Assembly: GCF_013184985.2 (NCBI RefSeq) | Contig: NZ_CP063418.1 | Location: forward strand, 124,001 to 188,000 | Source: Actinomyces faecalis | GTDB taxonomy: Bacteria > Actinomycetota > Actinomycetes > Actinomycetales > Actinomycetaceae | DNA: 64,000 nt | Reading direction: 5' to 3' | Part shown: piece by piece, positions 33,744 to 42,932 of the stretch | Layout: each line of letters begins with the position of its first letter | Numbering within the stretch: position 1 is the stretch's first letter | Program-made: the position numbers and the translations under genes | Notes under the pieces: generated by a model | Seen by the model: the letters and a program-made list of their open reading frames with translations, nothing else | Databases searched by the model: none | Told to the model about the DNA's origin: nothing

Positions 33744-34726
33744 ACCGACTGCGCTTCCTCGCCTCGCGCCTGGCCCAGACCCTCCTGGTCCTGGTCGCCA
33801 TCGCCTTCATCACCTTCGCGATCTTCTCCCTGTGGCCCTCGGACCCGGCAGGACTGGCGTGCGGCAAGCCCTGCACCCCGGACAACCTCCAGCGGGCGCG
33901 TGAGTTCATGGGGTATGACCAGCCCTGGTACACCCAGTTCTGGCACTACCTCGTGGGTATCGTCCAGGGCCGGACCTTTGGCCAGGGCGCCAGCGCCGTG
34001 GTCTGCTCGGCCCCCTGCCTGGGCTACTCCTTCCGCCTGTCCACCCCGGTCACCGAGCTCGTGGCCTCCCGGCTCCCGGTGACCGCCTCCATCGCGGTCG
34101 GCGCCGCCGTCCTGTGGCTCGTCGTGGGCGTGGGCGCGGGCGTCATCTCAGCACTGCGCCGAGGCTCGCGCCTGGACCGCTTCATCATGACGGGGACGGT
34201 CTTCGGGGTCTCAGCCCCCTCCTACCTCCTGGGCCTGCTGGGCATCCTGCTGTTCGGCTTCACCTTGGACATGGTCCCGGTCTCCGGCTACGTGCCGCTG
34301 AGCCAGAGCCCGGTGGACTGGGCCTGGCACCTCATCCTGCCCTGGACGGTGCTGGCGCTGATCTCCGCTGCGGTCTACGCCCGCATGGTGCGTGGCGAGA
34401 TGCTGGAGAACATGGGCGAGGACTACGTGCGCACCGCCCGGGCCGTGGGGCTGCCTGAGAAGCGGGTCATCGGCCGCCACGTCATGCGCAACATCTCCCT
34501 GCCGGTGGTCACCTACTTCGCCCTGGACCTGGGCTCCATGCTGGGTGGCGCCGTCATCACCGAGCGGGTCTTCTCCATGCAGGGCCTGGGCGCCCTGCTC
34601 ATGGACGCCGTGGGCACGGTCGACGTGCCCGTGGTCATGGGGGTCACGCTCGTGGCCGCCACCTTCGTCATCATCGCCAACCTCCTCGTCGACGCCTTCG
34701 CCGCTCTCATTGACCCACGGGTCTGA
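33740..34726 (+). CDS. Peptide/glutathione-type ABC permease (DppB/GsiC family)
   Basis: A 328-residue permease with six helices. The N-terminus FLASRLAQTLLVLVAIAFITF and the EAA loop RTARAVGLPEKRVIGRHVMRN are typical of DppB/GsiC. A Cys-containing extracellular loop (LACGKPCTPDN and VVCSAPCLGYSF, two CxxxC pairs) is longer than in most homologues. It pairs with the preceding permease. The gene for the binding protein follows after a 205-nt hairpin-rich gap. Confidence 0.88.
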   Translation: MNRLRFLASRLAQTLLVLVAIAFITFAIFSLWPSDPAGLACGKPCTPDNLQRAREFMGYDQPWYTQFWHYLVGIVQGRTFGQGASAVVCSAPCLGYSFRLSTPVTELVASRLPVTASIAVGAAVLWLVVGVGAGVISALRRGSRLDRFIMTGTVFGVSAPSYLLGLLGILLFGFTLDMVPVSGYVPLSQSPVDWAWHLILPWTVLALISAAVYARMVRGEMLENMGEDYVRTARAVGLPEKRVIGRHVMRNISLPVVTYFALDLGSMLGGAVITERVFSMQGLGALLMDAVGTVDVPVVMGVTLVAATFVIIANLLVDAFAALIDPRV

Positions 34727-34825
34727 GAACGACGACGCAGCTGGCCTGCGCCGTCGGCCTACCGGCCGCGGCCGGGCAGCGGCCGGACCAACCGGTCCCG
34801 GCCACGGGCTGACCTGAGCCCGCTG

Positions 34826-34907
34826 CCGACGGCGGCCCTCGCCGTCGGACCACAAGCCCCCGGCCTGCGGGCCGGGACCACAAAGAACACGCAGCCAAGG
34901 GCTGCGT
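34826..34907 (+). terminator. Cluster of three perfect hairpins between permease and binding-protein genes
   Basis: CCGACGGCG/CGCCGTCGG (34826-34834 with 34840-34848), CCCGGCC/GGCCGGG (34859-34865 with 34870-34875 region) and ACGCAGCC/GGCTGCGT (34889-34896 with 34900-34907). They could terminate or stabilise RNA ends so that the binding protein is made in excess, but T-runs are absent. Confidence 0.45.
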
Positions 34908-34931
34908 CCCCTGTAGGAAAAGAGCACCACC

Positions 34932-36608
34932 ATGGCACGAACCTTCACCCTCAGCCGTCGCAACCTCCTTGCCGGCGCGGGCATGTCCGCCCTCGCCCTG
35001 ACGCTCGCCGCCTGCGGGGCCAACCAGCGCTCCGCCTCCAGCCCGGCAGCCAGCACCGAGGCTACGGCCAGTGCGGGCGGCACCCTGAAGATCCTCACCT
35101 CCTCCACCGACATCAACTGGGACCCCGCCAAGAGCCAGTCGATGCCGATGACCTCCCTAGCCCTGGTCCACCGCCGCCTGACCACGTGGAGGCTCACCGA
35201 GGGTGCGGACGTCGAGGTGGTGCCGGACCTGGCTACCGACACCGGTACGGTCAGCGAGAACGGTCTGGCGTGGACCTACACGCTCAAGGAGGGGCTGACC
35301 TTCGAGGACGGCAGCGCCATCACCAGCGCAGACATCAAGTACGGCCTGGAGCGTTCCTTCGCCGCCTCCCTGGCCGGGGGCCTGACCTACCACAAGACCC
35401 TGCTGGCCGGTGCTGAGGGGTACCAGGGCCCCTACGAGGGCTCGCACCTGGACTCCGTCGAGACCCCGGACGACAAGACGATCGTCTTCCACCTCAAGCA
35501 GGCCTACGGTGACTGGCCCTGGATCGTGGCTCAGCCGGCCTTCTCCCCGGTTCCCCAGGACAAGGACGACCCCTCCTCCTACGCCCGCAAGCCTGTGGCC
35601 TCCGGCCCCTACCGGGTGGCCGAGTACTCCACCGGTGTCTCAGCGGTCCTGGAGCGCAACGAGAAGTGGTCTGCTGACACCGATGACATCCGCCTGGCCC
35701 TGCCTGACACCATCGTCTTCGAGCTGGGCCAGGACGAGTCCACAGCCACCCAGCGCCTCATCGCCTCCTCCGGTGAGGACGCCAACGCCTTCGGCGCGGA
35801 CCTGGTGGCGGCGGCCCAGCTCGCCCAGATCTCTGGCAACCCGGACGCCAAGGCCCGCCTGGCCACCACCCCTGAGGGCGGCCCGCTGCTGTACCTGGCG
35901 ATCAACACCGAGCGTGTCAGTGACCTGGAGGTGCGTACGGCGATCGCCCAGGCTGTCGACAAGGCCACCGTGGTCTCCGCCCTGGGCGGTGAGCTGGGTG
36001 CTGAGGCGGCCACGACCCTCATCGCCCCCGGTATCCCCGGGCGTGAGGACTACGAGGGTATTACTAGTGACGTTGAGGCGGCTCAGGCCACCTTCGCCTC
36101 CAAGGACGTTCCCCCTCTGGTCCTGCTGACAGCCAACTCGGCGGCCTACCAGGCCGTGGCCGAGGCCGTGGCGCAGTCCCTGACCGAGGCGGGCCTCAAG
36201 GTCACCATCGACCCGGTGGAGTCCGAGACCTACTCCGAGCGGGCCTCTCGTGGCGATGGCTCGACCTATGACCTCGTCATCGGCTCGTGGAACGCTGACT
36301 TCCCCTCGGCCGGCGCCTACATCCAGCCGCTCTTCGCCTCCTCGGAGATCGGCAACGGCGGCTACAACCTGGGTCGCTACTCCAACCCGGAGGTGGACGC
36401 GGCGATCGAGAAGGCCCTGGGGACCCTGGACACCGCGCAGGCCCAGGCCCAGTGGGTGGAGCTGGACAAGAAGATCGCGGCTGACGTGCCGGTCGTGCCC
36501 CTGGCCAACCGTCGCAACTCCTTCCTGGCGGGCTCGGGCGTGGTCGGGTTCTCCGTCGAGTCCTACCCGGCCTACCCGAGCTACCTCACCGTCGGGGTGA
36601 GCGCCTGA
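34932..36608 (+). CDS. Peptide/glutathione-type ABC substrate-binding lipoprotein
   Basis: A 558-residue family-5 extracellular solute-binding protein. The N-terminus SRRNLLAGAGMSALALTLAAC is a twin-arginine-like signal with lipobox. The mature domain has the family-5 pattern INWDPAKSQSM, LVHRRLTTW, PDLATDTGTVSENGLAWTYTLKEG, GPYRVAEYS and NRRNSFLAGS. The ATG follows AAAAGAG. Its stop overlaps the ATPase start (TGATG). The binding pocket specificity cannot be read; the poly-Cys leader points to a Cys-containing peptide or glutathione. Confidence 0.88.
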   Translation: MARTFTLSRRNLLAGAGMSALALTLAACGANQRSASSPAASTEATASAGGTLKILTSSTDINWDPAKSQSMPMTSLALVHRRLTTWRLTEGADVEVVPDLATDTGTVSENGLAWTYTLKEGLTFEDGSAITSADIKYGLERSFAASLAGGLTYHKTLLAGAEGYQGPYEGSHLDSVETPDDKTIVFHLKQAYGDWPWIVAQPAFSPVPQDKDDPSSYARKPVASGPYRVAEYSTGVSAVLERNEKWSADTDDIRLALPDTIVFELGQDESTATQRLIASSGEDANAFGADLVAAAQLAQISGNPDAKARLATTPEGGPLLYLAINTERVSDLEVRTAIAQAVDKATVVSALGGELGAEAATTLIAPGIPGREDYEGITSDVEAAQATFASKDVPPLVLLTANSAAYQAVAEAVAQSLTEAGLKVTIDPVESETYSERASRGDGSTYDLVIGSWNADFPSAGAYIQPLFASSEIGNGGYNLGRYSNPEVDAAIEKALGTLDTAQAQAQWVELDKKIAADVPVVPLANRRNSFLAGSGVVGFSVESYPAYPSYLTVGVSA

Positions 36609-38434
36609 TGAGCCAGGAGGAGACCCAGGGCGCCGGGACCGTCCGGGACGCTGCGCACGGCTCGACAGGCGCGGGTGAGCCGGACGGCCAGGCCGGTGCG
36701 TCGTCGTCGGCGCTCCTGGGCGGCGGCGCCTCGGCCGCGGCGACGGGGTTCGGCCAGGTGCCGGCCCTGTCCCTGCGGGGGCTCGGCGTGAGCTTTGCTG
36801 GCAGCCCTGTGCCCTCCAGCGCCGACGTCGACCTTGACCTCCTGCCTGGACGCGTGCTCGCCCTGGTGGGCGAGTCCGGATCGGGCAAGTCGGTCACGGC
36901 CATGGGCGCCCTGGGTCTCCTCCCCTCAACCGCTACCGTCAGCGGCAGCGCCCTGCTGCGTGACGGCGAGCAGCGCACCGAGCTGGTGGGAGCCGGGCGC
37001 GGCGTCCTGGACGACGTGCGCGGCCGGCTCGCCGGCATGATCTTCCAGGAGCCGACCACGGCTCTGGACCCGCTGGAGACCATCGCTTCCCAGGTGGGTG
37101 AGGCGGTGCGTACCCACGAGCCTCGCCGGGGGCGCCTGTCCAGGCGTGACCTGCACGCCCGGGTCCTGGGCCTGCTGGCGCTGGCGGGTCTGGGCGAGGG
37201 CGAGCAGGCTGAGCGCATCGCCCGCTCCTACCCCCACCAGCTCTCCGGCGGTCAGCTCCAGCGCGCCTGCATCGCCCTGGCCATGGCCTGCGACCCGCCG
37301 GTCCTCATCGCTGACGAGCCCACGACCGCTCTGGACGTCACGGTCCAGGCCGGCATCCTGGACCTGCTGCGCTCGCTGACGGAGCGCGGCGTCGCCGTCC
37401 TGCTCATCACCCATGACATGGCGGTGGTCGCCGACGTGGCTGACGACGTCGCCGTCATGCGCCAGGGGCGGATCGTCGAGCGCGGGAGCGTGCGCGAGAT
37501 CTTCCACGCCCCGTCCCACCCCTACACGCGCGAGCTGCTGGCAGCGGTCCCGCGCCTGGACTCCCTGCGCCAGGAGAACCCCTTCGAGGCGGTGGCGTGC
37601 GAGAGCGCGCCGCAGCAGAGGGACGAGGGAGAGGACGTCGTCGTCATCAAGGACCTCGACGTGGTCTACCGCAACGGCCGGCGGTCGGTCCACGCGGTAC
37701 GCGGGGTGAGCCTCAGTATCGGCGCCGGGGAGGTCCTGGGCCTCGTGGGAGAGTCCGGCTCGGGCAAGTCCACCATCGCCGGGACCCTGACGGGGCTGGT
37801 GCCGGTGGCTTCGGGGTCGGTGCGTGTGTGCGGCGTCGAGGTCGCGGGGGCCGGGCGGCGGGCCCTGCTGCCGGCGCGGCGTGCGACCGGGGTCGTCTAC
37901 CAGAACCCGGCCTCCTCCCTGAACCCGCGGCGCACGGTGGGGTCCTCCGTCGCTGAGCCGCTGGTGGTCCACGGTGGGTACGACTCTGCGGCGCGCCGGG
38001 CACGGGTGGCTGAGCTGCTCGACGCCGTGCGCCTGCCCGCGTCCATGGCTGACCGTTACCCGCACGAGATGAGTGGTGGTCAGCGTCAGCGTGTGGCGAT
38101 CGCCCGGGCGCTCGCGCTCGACCCGCGCCTGGTGATCGCCGACGAGCCGACCAGCGCCCTGGACGTCAGCGTCCAGGCCGTGGTCCTCGACCTGCTGCGT
38201 GACCTGCAGGCCGAGCTGGGATTCGCCTGCCTCTTCGTCTCGCACGACCTGGCTGTGGTCGACGCGGTGGCCAGGCGCACCGTGGTGCTCTCGGCCGGGC
38301 GCGTGGTCGAGGAGGGAGTGACCGAGCAGGTGCTGGCTCGGCCGTGTGAGGAATACACACGCCGGCTCGTCGCTGCGGTGCCGGTGCCTGACCCTGACGT
38401 GCAGGCGAGGCGTCGCGAGCTGCGAGCCGCCTGA
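36608..38434 (+). CDS. Fused double ABC ATPase (DppD-DppF / GsiA type)
   Basis: A 608-residue protein with two complete ATPase domains: [28 protein letters not shown] in the first half and [28 protein letters not shown] in the second. Each half ends with the oligopeptide-transporter C-terminal motif ([39 protein letters not shown]). The two ATPases of Dpp/Opp systems are usually separate genes. A fused form is the rule in the E. coli glutathione importer GsiA (about 620 residues), supporting but not proving glutathione-like substrates. Confidence 0.9.
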   Translation: MSQEETQGAGTVRDAAHGSTGAGEPDGQAGASSSALLGGGASAAATGFGQVPALSLRGLGVSFAGSPVPSSADVDLDLLPGRVLALVGESGSGKSVTAMGALGLLPSTATVSGSALLRDGEQRTELVGAGRGVLDDVRGRLAGMIFQEPTTALDPLETIASQVGEAVRTHEPRRGRLSRRDLHARVLGLLALAGLGEGEQAERIARSYPHQLSGGQLQRACIALAMACDPPVLIADEPTTALDVTVQAGILDLLRSLTERGVAVLLITHDMAVVADVADDVAVMRQGRIVERGSVREIFHAPSHPYTRELLAAVPRLDSLRQENPFEAVACESAPQQRDEGEDVVVIKDLDVVYRNGRRSVHAVRGVSLSIGAGEVLGLVGESGSGKSTIAGTLTGLVPVASGSVRVCGVEVAGAGRRALLPARRATGVVYQNPASSLNPRRTVGSSVAEPLVVHGGYDSAARRARVAELLDAVRLPASMADRYPHEMSGGQRQRVAIARALALDPRLVIADEPTSALDVSVQAVVLDLLRDLQAELGFACLFVSHDLAVVDAVARRTVVLSAGRVVEEGVTEQVLARPCEEYTRRLVAAVPVPDPDVQARRRELRAA

Positions 38435-38601
38435 CTGCCGGGGCTGACGACGGTGTGGTCTCACGCCCGGTGCTTTCGCCTCCGGGGGAATCTCGGGTCA
38501 CGGGCGACCAGGTCGGGGACCATGGAGGACAAGCGGGCTGGTCCCTGGCAGGATCTGCCGGACTGCCTGCGCTGAACCTGACCTGAGCTGAGAGGACCGC
38601 C

Positions 38602-39477
38602 ATGGGCATCGCTACCTCCTACCGCTTCTCAGACAAGGGGATTGAGGGCACCCTGCGGCCGGAGGCTGGTCGTTACCGGCTGGTGGCCTCCGGGGCGTGC
38701 CCGTGGTGCCGGCGTGTGCTCATCGCCCGGCGCCTGCTCGGCCTGAGCGAGGCCGTCGCAGTCTCCTGGTCCTACGGCCGCGGCGAGGACGGCTTCTGGG
38801 AGCTGACCGACGCCAGCGGCGAGCCCGGTACCGACCCGGCCCTCCACGCCCGCTCCCTGGCCGAGGTCTACGCCACCACCCCTGGCTACACGCCGCCGCC
38901 CACCGTCCCGGCTCTTGTGGACATGACCACGGGCCAGGTCGTGTGCGACGACTCCGGCAACCTCCTGTTCGACCTCGCCACCTCCTGGTGGCAGCTGCAC
39001 CGCCCAGGCGCACCAGACCTCTACCCGATCAACCGCCGCAACTCCACCGACGCCTGGGACGAGTGGGTGGGGGACCACGTCAACCGCGGTCACGGCGTGG
39101 CCACGCACTCCACGGACCCGGAGGAGGCCGAGGCTGCGGCCCACGGGGTGCTTGTCGCCTTCGACGTCATCGACACCCTGCTGGCACGCGCCACGCACAT
39201 GGAGGCCTCCCGCGAGGCGGCCCTGACCATGCAGGACGGGCCGGCGCTGTCCGCCGTCGTCGCGGTGGGGCAGTACCTGTGCGGCGACCAGCCCACCGGC
39301 AGCGACATCCGCCTGTTCACCACCGTCCAGGCCTATGAGTACGGCGGTCGCCAGGCCTACCCCGGCGGCGAGGCGCCGTCGATCGCCTTCTGGCCGGCAC
39401 TGGCCCGCTGGTTCCGTGCCCTGGAGAGCCGCTCAGGCTGGGTGGGCACCGAGGAGCGCAGCGCGCTCGGGCTCTAG
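38602..39477 (+). CDS. Glutathione S-transferase-like protein with CPWC motif
   Basis: A 291-residue two-domain protein similar to glutathionyl-hydroquinone reductases (YqjG/ECM4). A thioredoxin-like N-terminal domain carries GACPWCRRV (Cys33, Cys36), and VPALVD plus CDDSGNLLFDL supply the cis-proline and substrate loop. A helical C-terminal domain includes GDQPTGSDIRLFTTV. The family removes glutathione or another thiol from quinone adducts. Actinobacteria usually use mycothiol, so the natural thiol is uncertain. It follows the importer operon by 167 nt with its own ribosome-binding site (AGGA). Confidence 0.8.
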   Translation: MGIATSYRFSDKGIEGTLRPEAGRYRLVASGACPWCRRVLIARRLLGLSEAVAVSWSYGRGEDGFWELTDASGEPGTDPALHARSLAEVYATTPGYTPPPTVPALVDMTTGQVVCDDSGNLLFDLATSWWQLHRPGAPDLYPINRRNSTDAWDEWVGDHVNRGHGVATHSTDPEEAEAAAHGVLVAFDVIDTLLARATHMEASREAALTMQDGPALSAVVAVGQYLCGDQPTGSDIRLFTTVQAYEYGGRQAYPGGEAPSIAFWPALARWFRALESRSGWVGTEERSALGL

Positions 39478-39488
39478 CCCCCCATCTG

Positions 39489-39561
39489 AATCGTGGTTTC
39501 ACGCTCAGGAACGCCCTGTGGGATGCGGCCTGGCACCGTTTCTAAGCGTGAAACCACGATT
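39489..39561. terminator. Long bidirectional hairpin between convergent genes
   Basis: A perfect 17-bp stem (39489-39505 with 39545-39561, core GTGGTTTCACGCT) extends after one mismatch by 7 more pairs (39507-39513 with 39537-39543) and a 23-nt loop. It lies 11 nt after the GST-like stop and about 30 nt after the stop of the convergent DUF4921 gene. Confidence 0.7.
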
Positions 39562-39592
39562 GTGATGGGTGAATGCAGTCTGCGCCGCCGTC

Positions 39593-40972
39593 TCAGCGTG
39601 TGAGGACCGGGTTGTACAGCAGCCGGTTGGGTGTGGTCGGGCACTCCTCACCCACAGCCATCGGCGCGATGAGCCGGTCAGCACGCAGGTCCTCCAGGCG
39701 CGCCACCACACGGTCGCGCAGGCTCCACGGGTCGATGGTGTTGAGGTAGATCTTCGTCCCGCCCTCAAAGCCGGCCAGCGTCGACACCCTCCACTTCAGC
39801 GTGATGTGCCAGGGCATGGGCTGGTCCACGTCCAGCGGTTTGTGGTGCCACTCCTCGTTGCTCGGCACGTCTGCGCCCGTGGCGGCGTGCAGGGCGTGGA
39901 CGAGGTCGGAGACGGCGTCGACCTCCTCACGTCCCATGAGCCAGGGCTCACAGGTCGGCGAGGTGGAGTAGACCTCCAGGCTCGGGTAGCGGTGGCCGAA
40001 GCCGGCGAAGGCCACCGCGTGCTCGTTGGAGGCCACGAGCAGGCCGTGGTAGGCGGCGTAGTCCACGCCCATCTCGTTGTAGATGTTGGGGTTGGCTCGT
40101 ACCCGCGCCAGCTCCAGCTCGCTGGCGACCCCGCGCTCGTCGATCCCCACCAGCTGCTTGTGCAGGTGGTCGAAGGACGCCCCAGCGGGTCTCAGCCAGT
40201 TCTGGAAGACGGCGACGTAACGCACCCAGCGGTTGGCCTCGTACAGCGACTGGGCGGACTGCACCGCCAGACGCGTGTAGGCGCGGTGCTCAACCGGGGT
40301 CAGCGTGCCCGAGCCGGCCAGTCCGGAGGTGTCGGTGGCGTCGTCGGTGAAGTGCCGGCGGGCGATGATGACGTCGTGACCGCCGGCGAAGAAGGGGGCG
40401 AGGTAGCCGCGCTGCTCGGCCGGGCTCATGGCCTCCCAGCGCTGCGGGTCGTCCCCGGAGGCGCGCAGCCTGGTCCGGGCGACGCAGGCCACGTGCGAGG
40501 CGCCCTCGGGGTCGGCGAGGTAGGCCTCCATGCGCTCGCGGGCGGCGTCGGGCAGCTCGTAGCCGTGGTTGGCGTGCCAGTAGTCGAAGGTGAGGATCTC
40601 GAAGAGGTTGGGGACACGGCGGAACTCGGCCACCGTGTCGAACAGCTCGCTGGCTGCCACTGCGTCCAGCCTCTCAAAGGCCGACGGCGACCCAGCGCCT
40701 GAGGTCGTGCTCTCACCACCTCGACGGGCCACCACCCGCGCCTTCTCCGGCGGGGTCTCCAGGTAGCGGTCGGAGCAGAAGGCGCAGGTCGCGGTGCGGT
40801 CGTGCTCGTCCAGCGGGTGGACCTCGTCAGCAGGGTGGGAGATCGGCCGGTTGCCGCGTCCGGGCACGGTCCACACCTGTGTCCCCGTGAAGGGGCTGAT
40901 CTGCTTGATCGTCCCGTCCGCCAGCCGGGTCAGCGGAGCAGGGCCGGGGGAGTAGGGCATGAGCTGGGCCAT
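39593..40972 (-). CDS. DUF4921-family GalT/HIT-like protein
   Basis: A 459-residue protein related to galactose-1-phosphate uridylyltransferase. CAFCSDRYLE near residue 62 fits a zinc site, and FDHLHKQLVG contains the HxHxQ nucleotidyl-transfer motif (His269, His271, Gln273). Later regions (HYRVW-like KPLDVDQPMPWHITLKWR) resemble the second HIT half. The family (DUF4921) is common in actinobacteria and its substrate is not known to me; nucleotide-sugar transfer is inferred. The gene is not near other galactose genes. Confidence 0.75.
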   Translation of the reverse strand: MAQLMPYSPGPAPLTRLADGTIKQISPFTGTQVWTVPGRGNRPISHPADEVHPLDEHDRTATCAFCSDRYLETPPEKARVVARRGGESTTSGAGSPSAFERLDAVAASELFDTVAEFRRVPNLFEILTFDYWHANHGYELPDAARERMEAYLADPEGASHVACVARTRLRASGDDPQRWEAMSPAEQRGYLAPFFAGGHDVIIARRHFTDDATDTSGLAGSGTLTPVEHRAYTRLAVQSAQSLYEANRWVRYVAVFQNWLRPAGASFDHLHKQLVGIDERGVASELELARVRANPNIYNEMGVDYAAYHGLLVASNEHAVAFAGFGHRYPSLEVYSTSPTCEPWLMGREEVDAVSDLVHALHAATGADVPSNEEWHHKPLDVDQPMPWHITLKWRVSTLAGFEGGTKIYLNTIDPWSLRDRVVARLEDLRADRLIAPMAVGEECPTTPNRLLYNPVLTR

Positions 40973-40988
40973 GGCCCTATTGTGACGC

Positions 40989-41087
40989 TCAGTCCACGGT
41001 TCGGATGCGCAGCACGCAGACCGCTCCCAGCAGGCAGACGACGGCGGCCATGACGTACAGGGTCGTGTAGCCGCCCGGGTGGGTCAC
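40989..41087 (-). pseudogene. C-terminal remnant of an MFS transporter
   Basis: On the minus strand the last 32 codons read VTHPGGYTTLYVMAAVVCLL and then GAVCVLRIRTVD before a TGA. This is a typical final membrane segment of an MFS permease. Upstream the frame shifts (LGHQAGLVLTGTG lies in another frame) and is then replaced by the antiporter gene region. The rest of the gene is missing, so it is a deletion relic. Confidence 0.55.
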
Positions 41088-41208
41088 CACCGGTGCCGGT
41101 CAGCACGAGGCCGGCCTGGTGACCCAGGCCCTTGCCGTCGGGGCTGTTGTCACTACGCTCAGGGGCGCACCCGCTGCCGCTGGTGCAACGGTCAGGAAAG
41201 GAACCCAG

Positions 41209-42903
41209 GTGGGAACGACGTTCTTGTCCCTCTTCAGCATCGTGGTCGTCGCCTTCATCGCGCCCCTGCTGTCCTGGGTCGTGCCCAGGCGCATCGTGCC
41301 CGAGACCGTCCTGCTCATCCTGGGCGGGCTGGTCATCGGCCCCAGCCTGCTGAGGATCGCCTCGCAGACGACGTCGATCGAGTTCCTGCGGGAGCTGGGC
41401 CTGGCCTTCCTCTTCCTCATGGCCGGCTACGAGATCGACGTCAACGAGCTGCGCGGCTCGGGAGGCCGTCACGCGATGGTGGCGTGGCTGGGATCGCTAG
41501 GCCTGGCCTTCGCCGCGGTGTGGCTGATCGGTGTCAGCGGCGGGCCGCTGAGCGTGAACGGCATCGCTATCGCCATCGCCATGACCTCCACGGCGATCGG
41601 CACGATCCTGCCGATCCTGCGTGAGCGCGGCCTGCTCTCGACGGCGGTGGGCGCGGCGATCCTCAACCACGGCGCGGTGGGTGAGGTCGGTCCGGTCATC
41701 CTCATGGCCCTGCTGCTCGGCTCGCGCTCGACCTGGGCCTCGCTGGCCATCCTGCTGGCCTTCGTGGCCATCACCCTGCTCATCGTCCGGTTCACGGACA
41801 ACGTCAAGCGGGCCGGTCGTCGTCTGGTTGAGGCGATCCACCTCGGCGGAACGACGACGGCGCAGACCACGATCCGCCTGACGGTCCTGCTGCTGGTGGG
41901 GCTGTGCACGCTGGCGGCGATCTTTGACCTGGACGTGGTGCTGGGCGCCTTCGCCGCCGGCTTCATCCTGCGCTACGCCGTGCCTGGTGGCTCGCGGGAG
42001 CTGGAGGACAAGCTGGACGGGCTCGCCTACGGGTTCTTCGTGCCGATCTTCTTCGTCACCTCGGGGATGGCGATCGAGCTGGAGCTGAGCGCCTCGGCCC
42101 TGGCAGACCTGGCTGCCTTCCTCGTGCTGCTCGTGGCCGTGCGCGGCGTCCCGGTGTGGCTGGCCTCTCGCCTGGAGCGCCGTCGCGACGGCTCACCGGC
42201 CTACTCGATGCGCCAGTCGCTCCAGGTCGCGGTCTACTCCACGACGGCGCTGCCGATCATCGTCGCGGTGACCCAGGCGGCGGTGAGCTCGGGCGCTATG
42301 ACTCAGTCCTTCGCCTCGACCCTGGTGCTGGCCGGTGCGGCCAGCGTCCTCATCATGCCGGCTGCCGGTCTTGCGCTCGGGTCGCGCGCGGACCACGCCC
42401 CTGCGGTCGAGGCCCTGGCCGTGGCCCAGGGGCCTGTGGACGCCGAGGGGCGCGGTGCGCAGATCGCGGACTCGGCCGGGGTCGACGAGGTACCCGAGAG
42501 GCTGCCGGCCAGCGAGCCGCGTCGACCTGCAGGCCTGGGGCCGACGACGACTCAGCCGGAGTCTCGTACACGGGTGCCTGAGCACGCGGGCCTGGGAGGG
42601 CGCCGCCTGTCCGAGGAGGAGGCCCGGCACCTGGCCGCGCGCCTGGCCCAGATCGAGGCGGACCGGGTGCACTGGCGCACGCAGATGCGCCTGCAGCGCA
42701 GCCTGGACCGTGAGGAGGCTCAGCAGCGTCGCGCGGTGCGGCGCGCGCTGGCACGTGAGCGCAGGCGTGAGGAACGTGACCAGGTGCGTCAGCTGCGGGC
42801 GGAGGCCATCGAGATCCGCCGCCAGGCGCGTCAGCAGGACCGTGAGCAGGCGGGTGCCGGTGACAGGCCCTCGTGGCGCGAGCGGCTCCGACGTCGTCGA
42901 TAA
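41209..42903 (+). CDS. CPA2-type cation/proton antiporter with basic coiled tail
   Basis: A 564-residue protein. Residues 1-about 400 are a Na+/H+ exchanger domain of 10-12 helices (VPETVLLILGGLVIGPSLL, FLFLMAGYEIDVNEL, NHGAVGEVGPVILMALLLG, LGAFAAGFILRY). Residues about 450-564 are an Arg/Glu-rich helix that may form a coiled coil (RREERDQVRQLRAEAIEIRR). It would exchange K+ or Na+ for protons. The GTG at 41209 follows AGGAAAGGA; longer frames run into the MFS remnant. The tail is unusual for Kef-type proteins, which normally end in an RCK domain. Confidence 0.8.
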   Translation: MGTTFLSLFSIVVVAFIAPLLSWVVPRRIVPETVLLILGGLVIGPSLLRIASQTTSIEFLRELGLAFLFLMAGYEIDVNELRGSGGRHAMVAWLGSLGLAFAAVWLIGVSGGPLSVNGIAIAIAMTSTAIGTILPILRERGLLSTAVGAAILNHGAVGEVGPVILMALLLGSRSTWASLAILLAFVAITLLIVRFTDNVKRAGRRLVEAIHLGGTTTAQTTIRLTVLLLVGLCTLAAIFDLDVVLGAFAAGFILRYAVPGGSRELEDKLDGLAYGFFVPIFFVTSGMAIELELSASALADLAAFLVLLVAVRGVPVWLASRLERRRDGSPAYSMRQSLQVAVYSTTALPIIVAVTQAAVSSGAMTQSFASTLVLAGAASVLIMPAAGLALGSRADHAPAVEALAVAQGPVDAEGRGAQIADSAGVDEVPERLPASEPRRPAGLGPTTTQPESRTRVPEHAGLGGRRLSEEEARHLAARLAQIEADRVHWRTQMRLQRSLDREEAQQRRAVRRALARERRREERDQVRQLRAEAIEIRRQARQQDREQAGAGDRPSWRERLRRRR

Positions 42904-42920
42904 GTGTCACAACCCCTCCG

Positions 42921-42926
42921 TACGCT
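42921..42926 (+). promoter_or_regulatory. -10 element for leaderless helicase transcript
   Basis: TACGCT ends 6 nt before the ATG at 42933 and no Shine-Dalgarno sequence is present. Confidence 0.45.
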
Positions 42927-42932
42927 GACTCC

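Noticed and set aside
39489..39561. Mobile inverted-repeat element like those at 4574 and 20689
   Set aside because: It is a single contiguous hairpin placed between two convergent stops, so a bidirectional terminator explains it.
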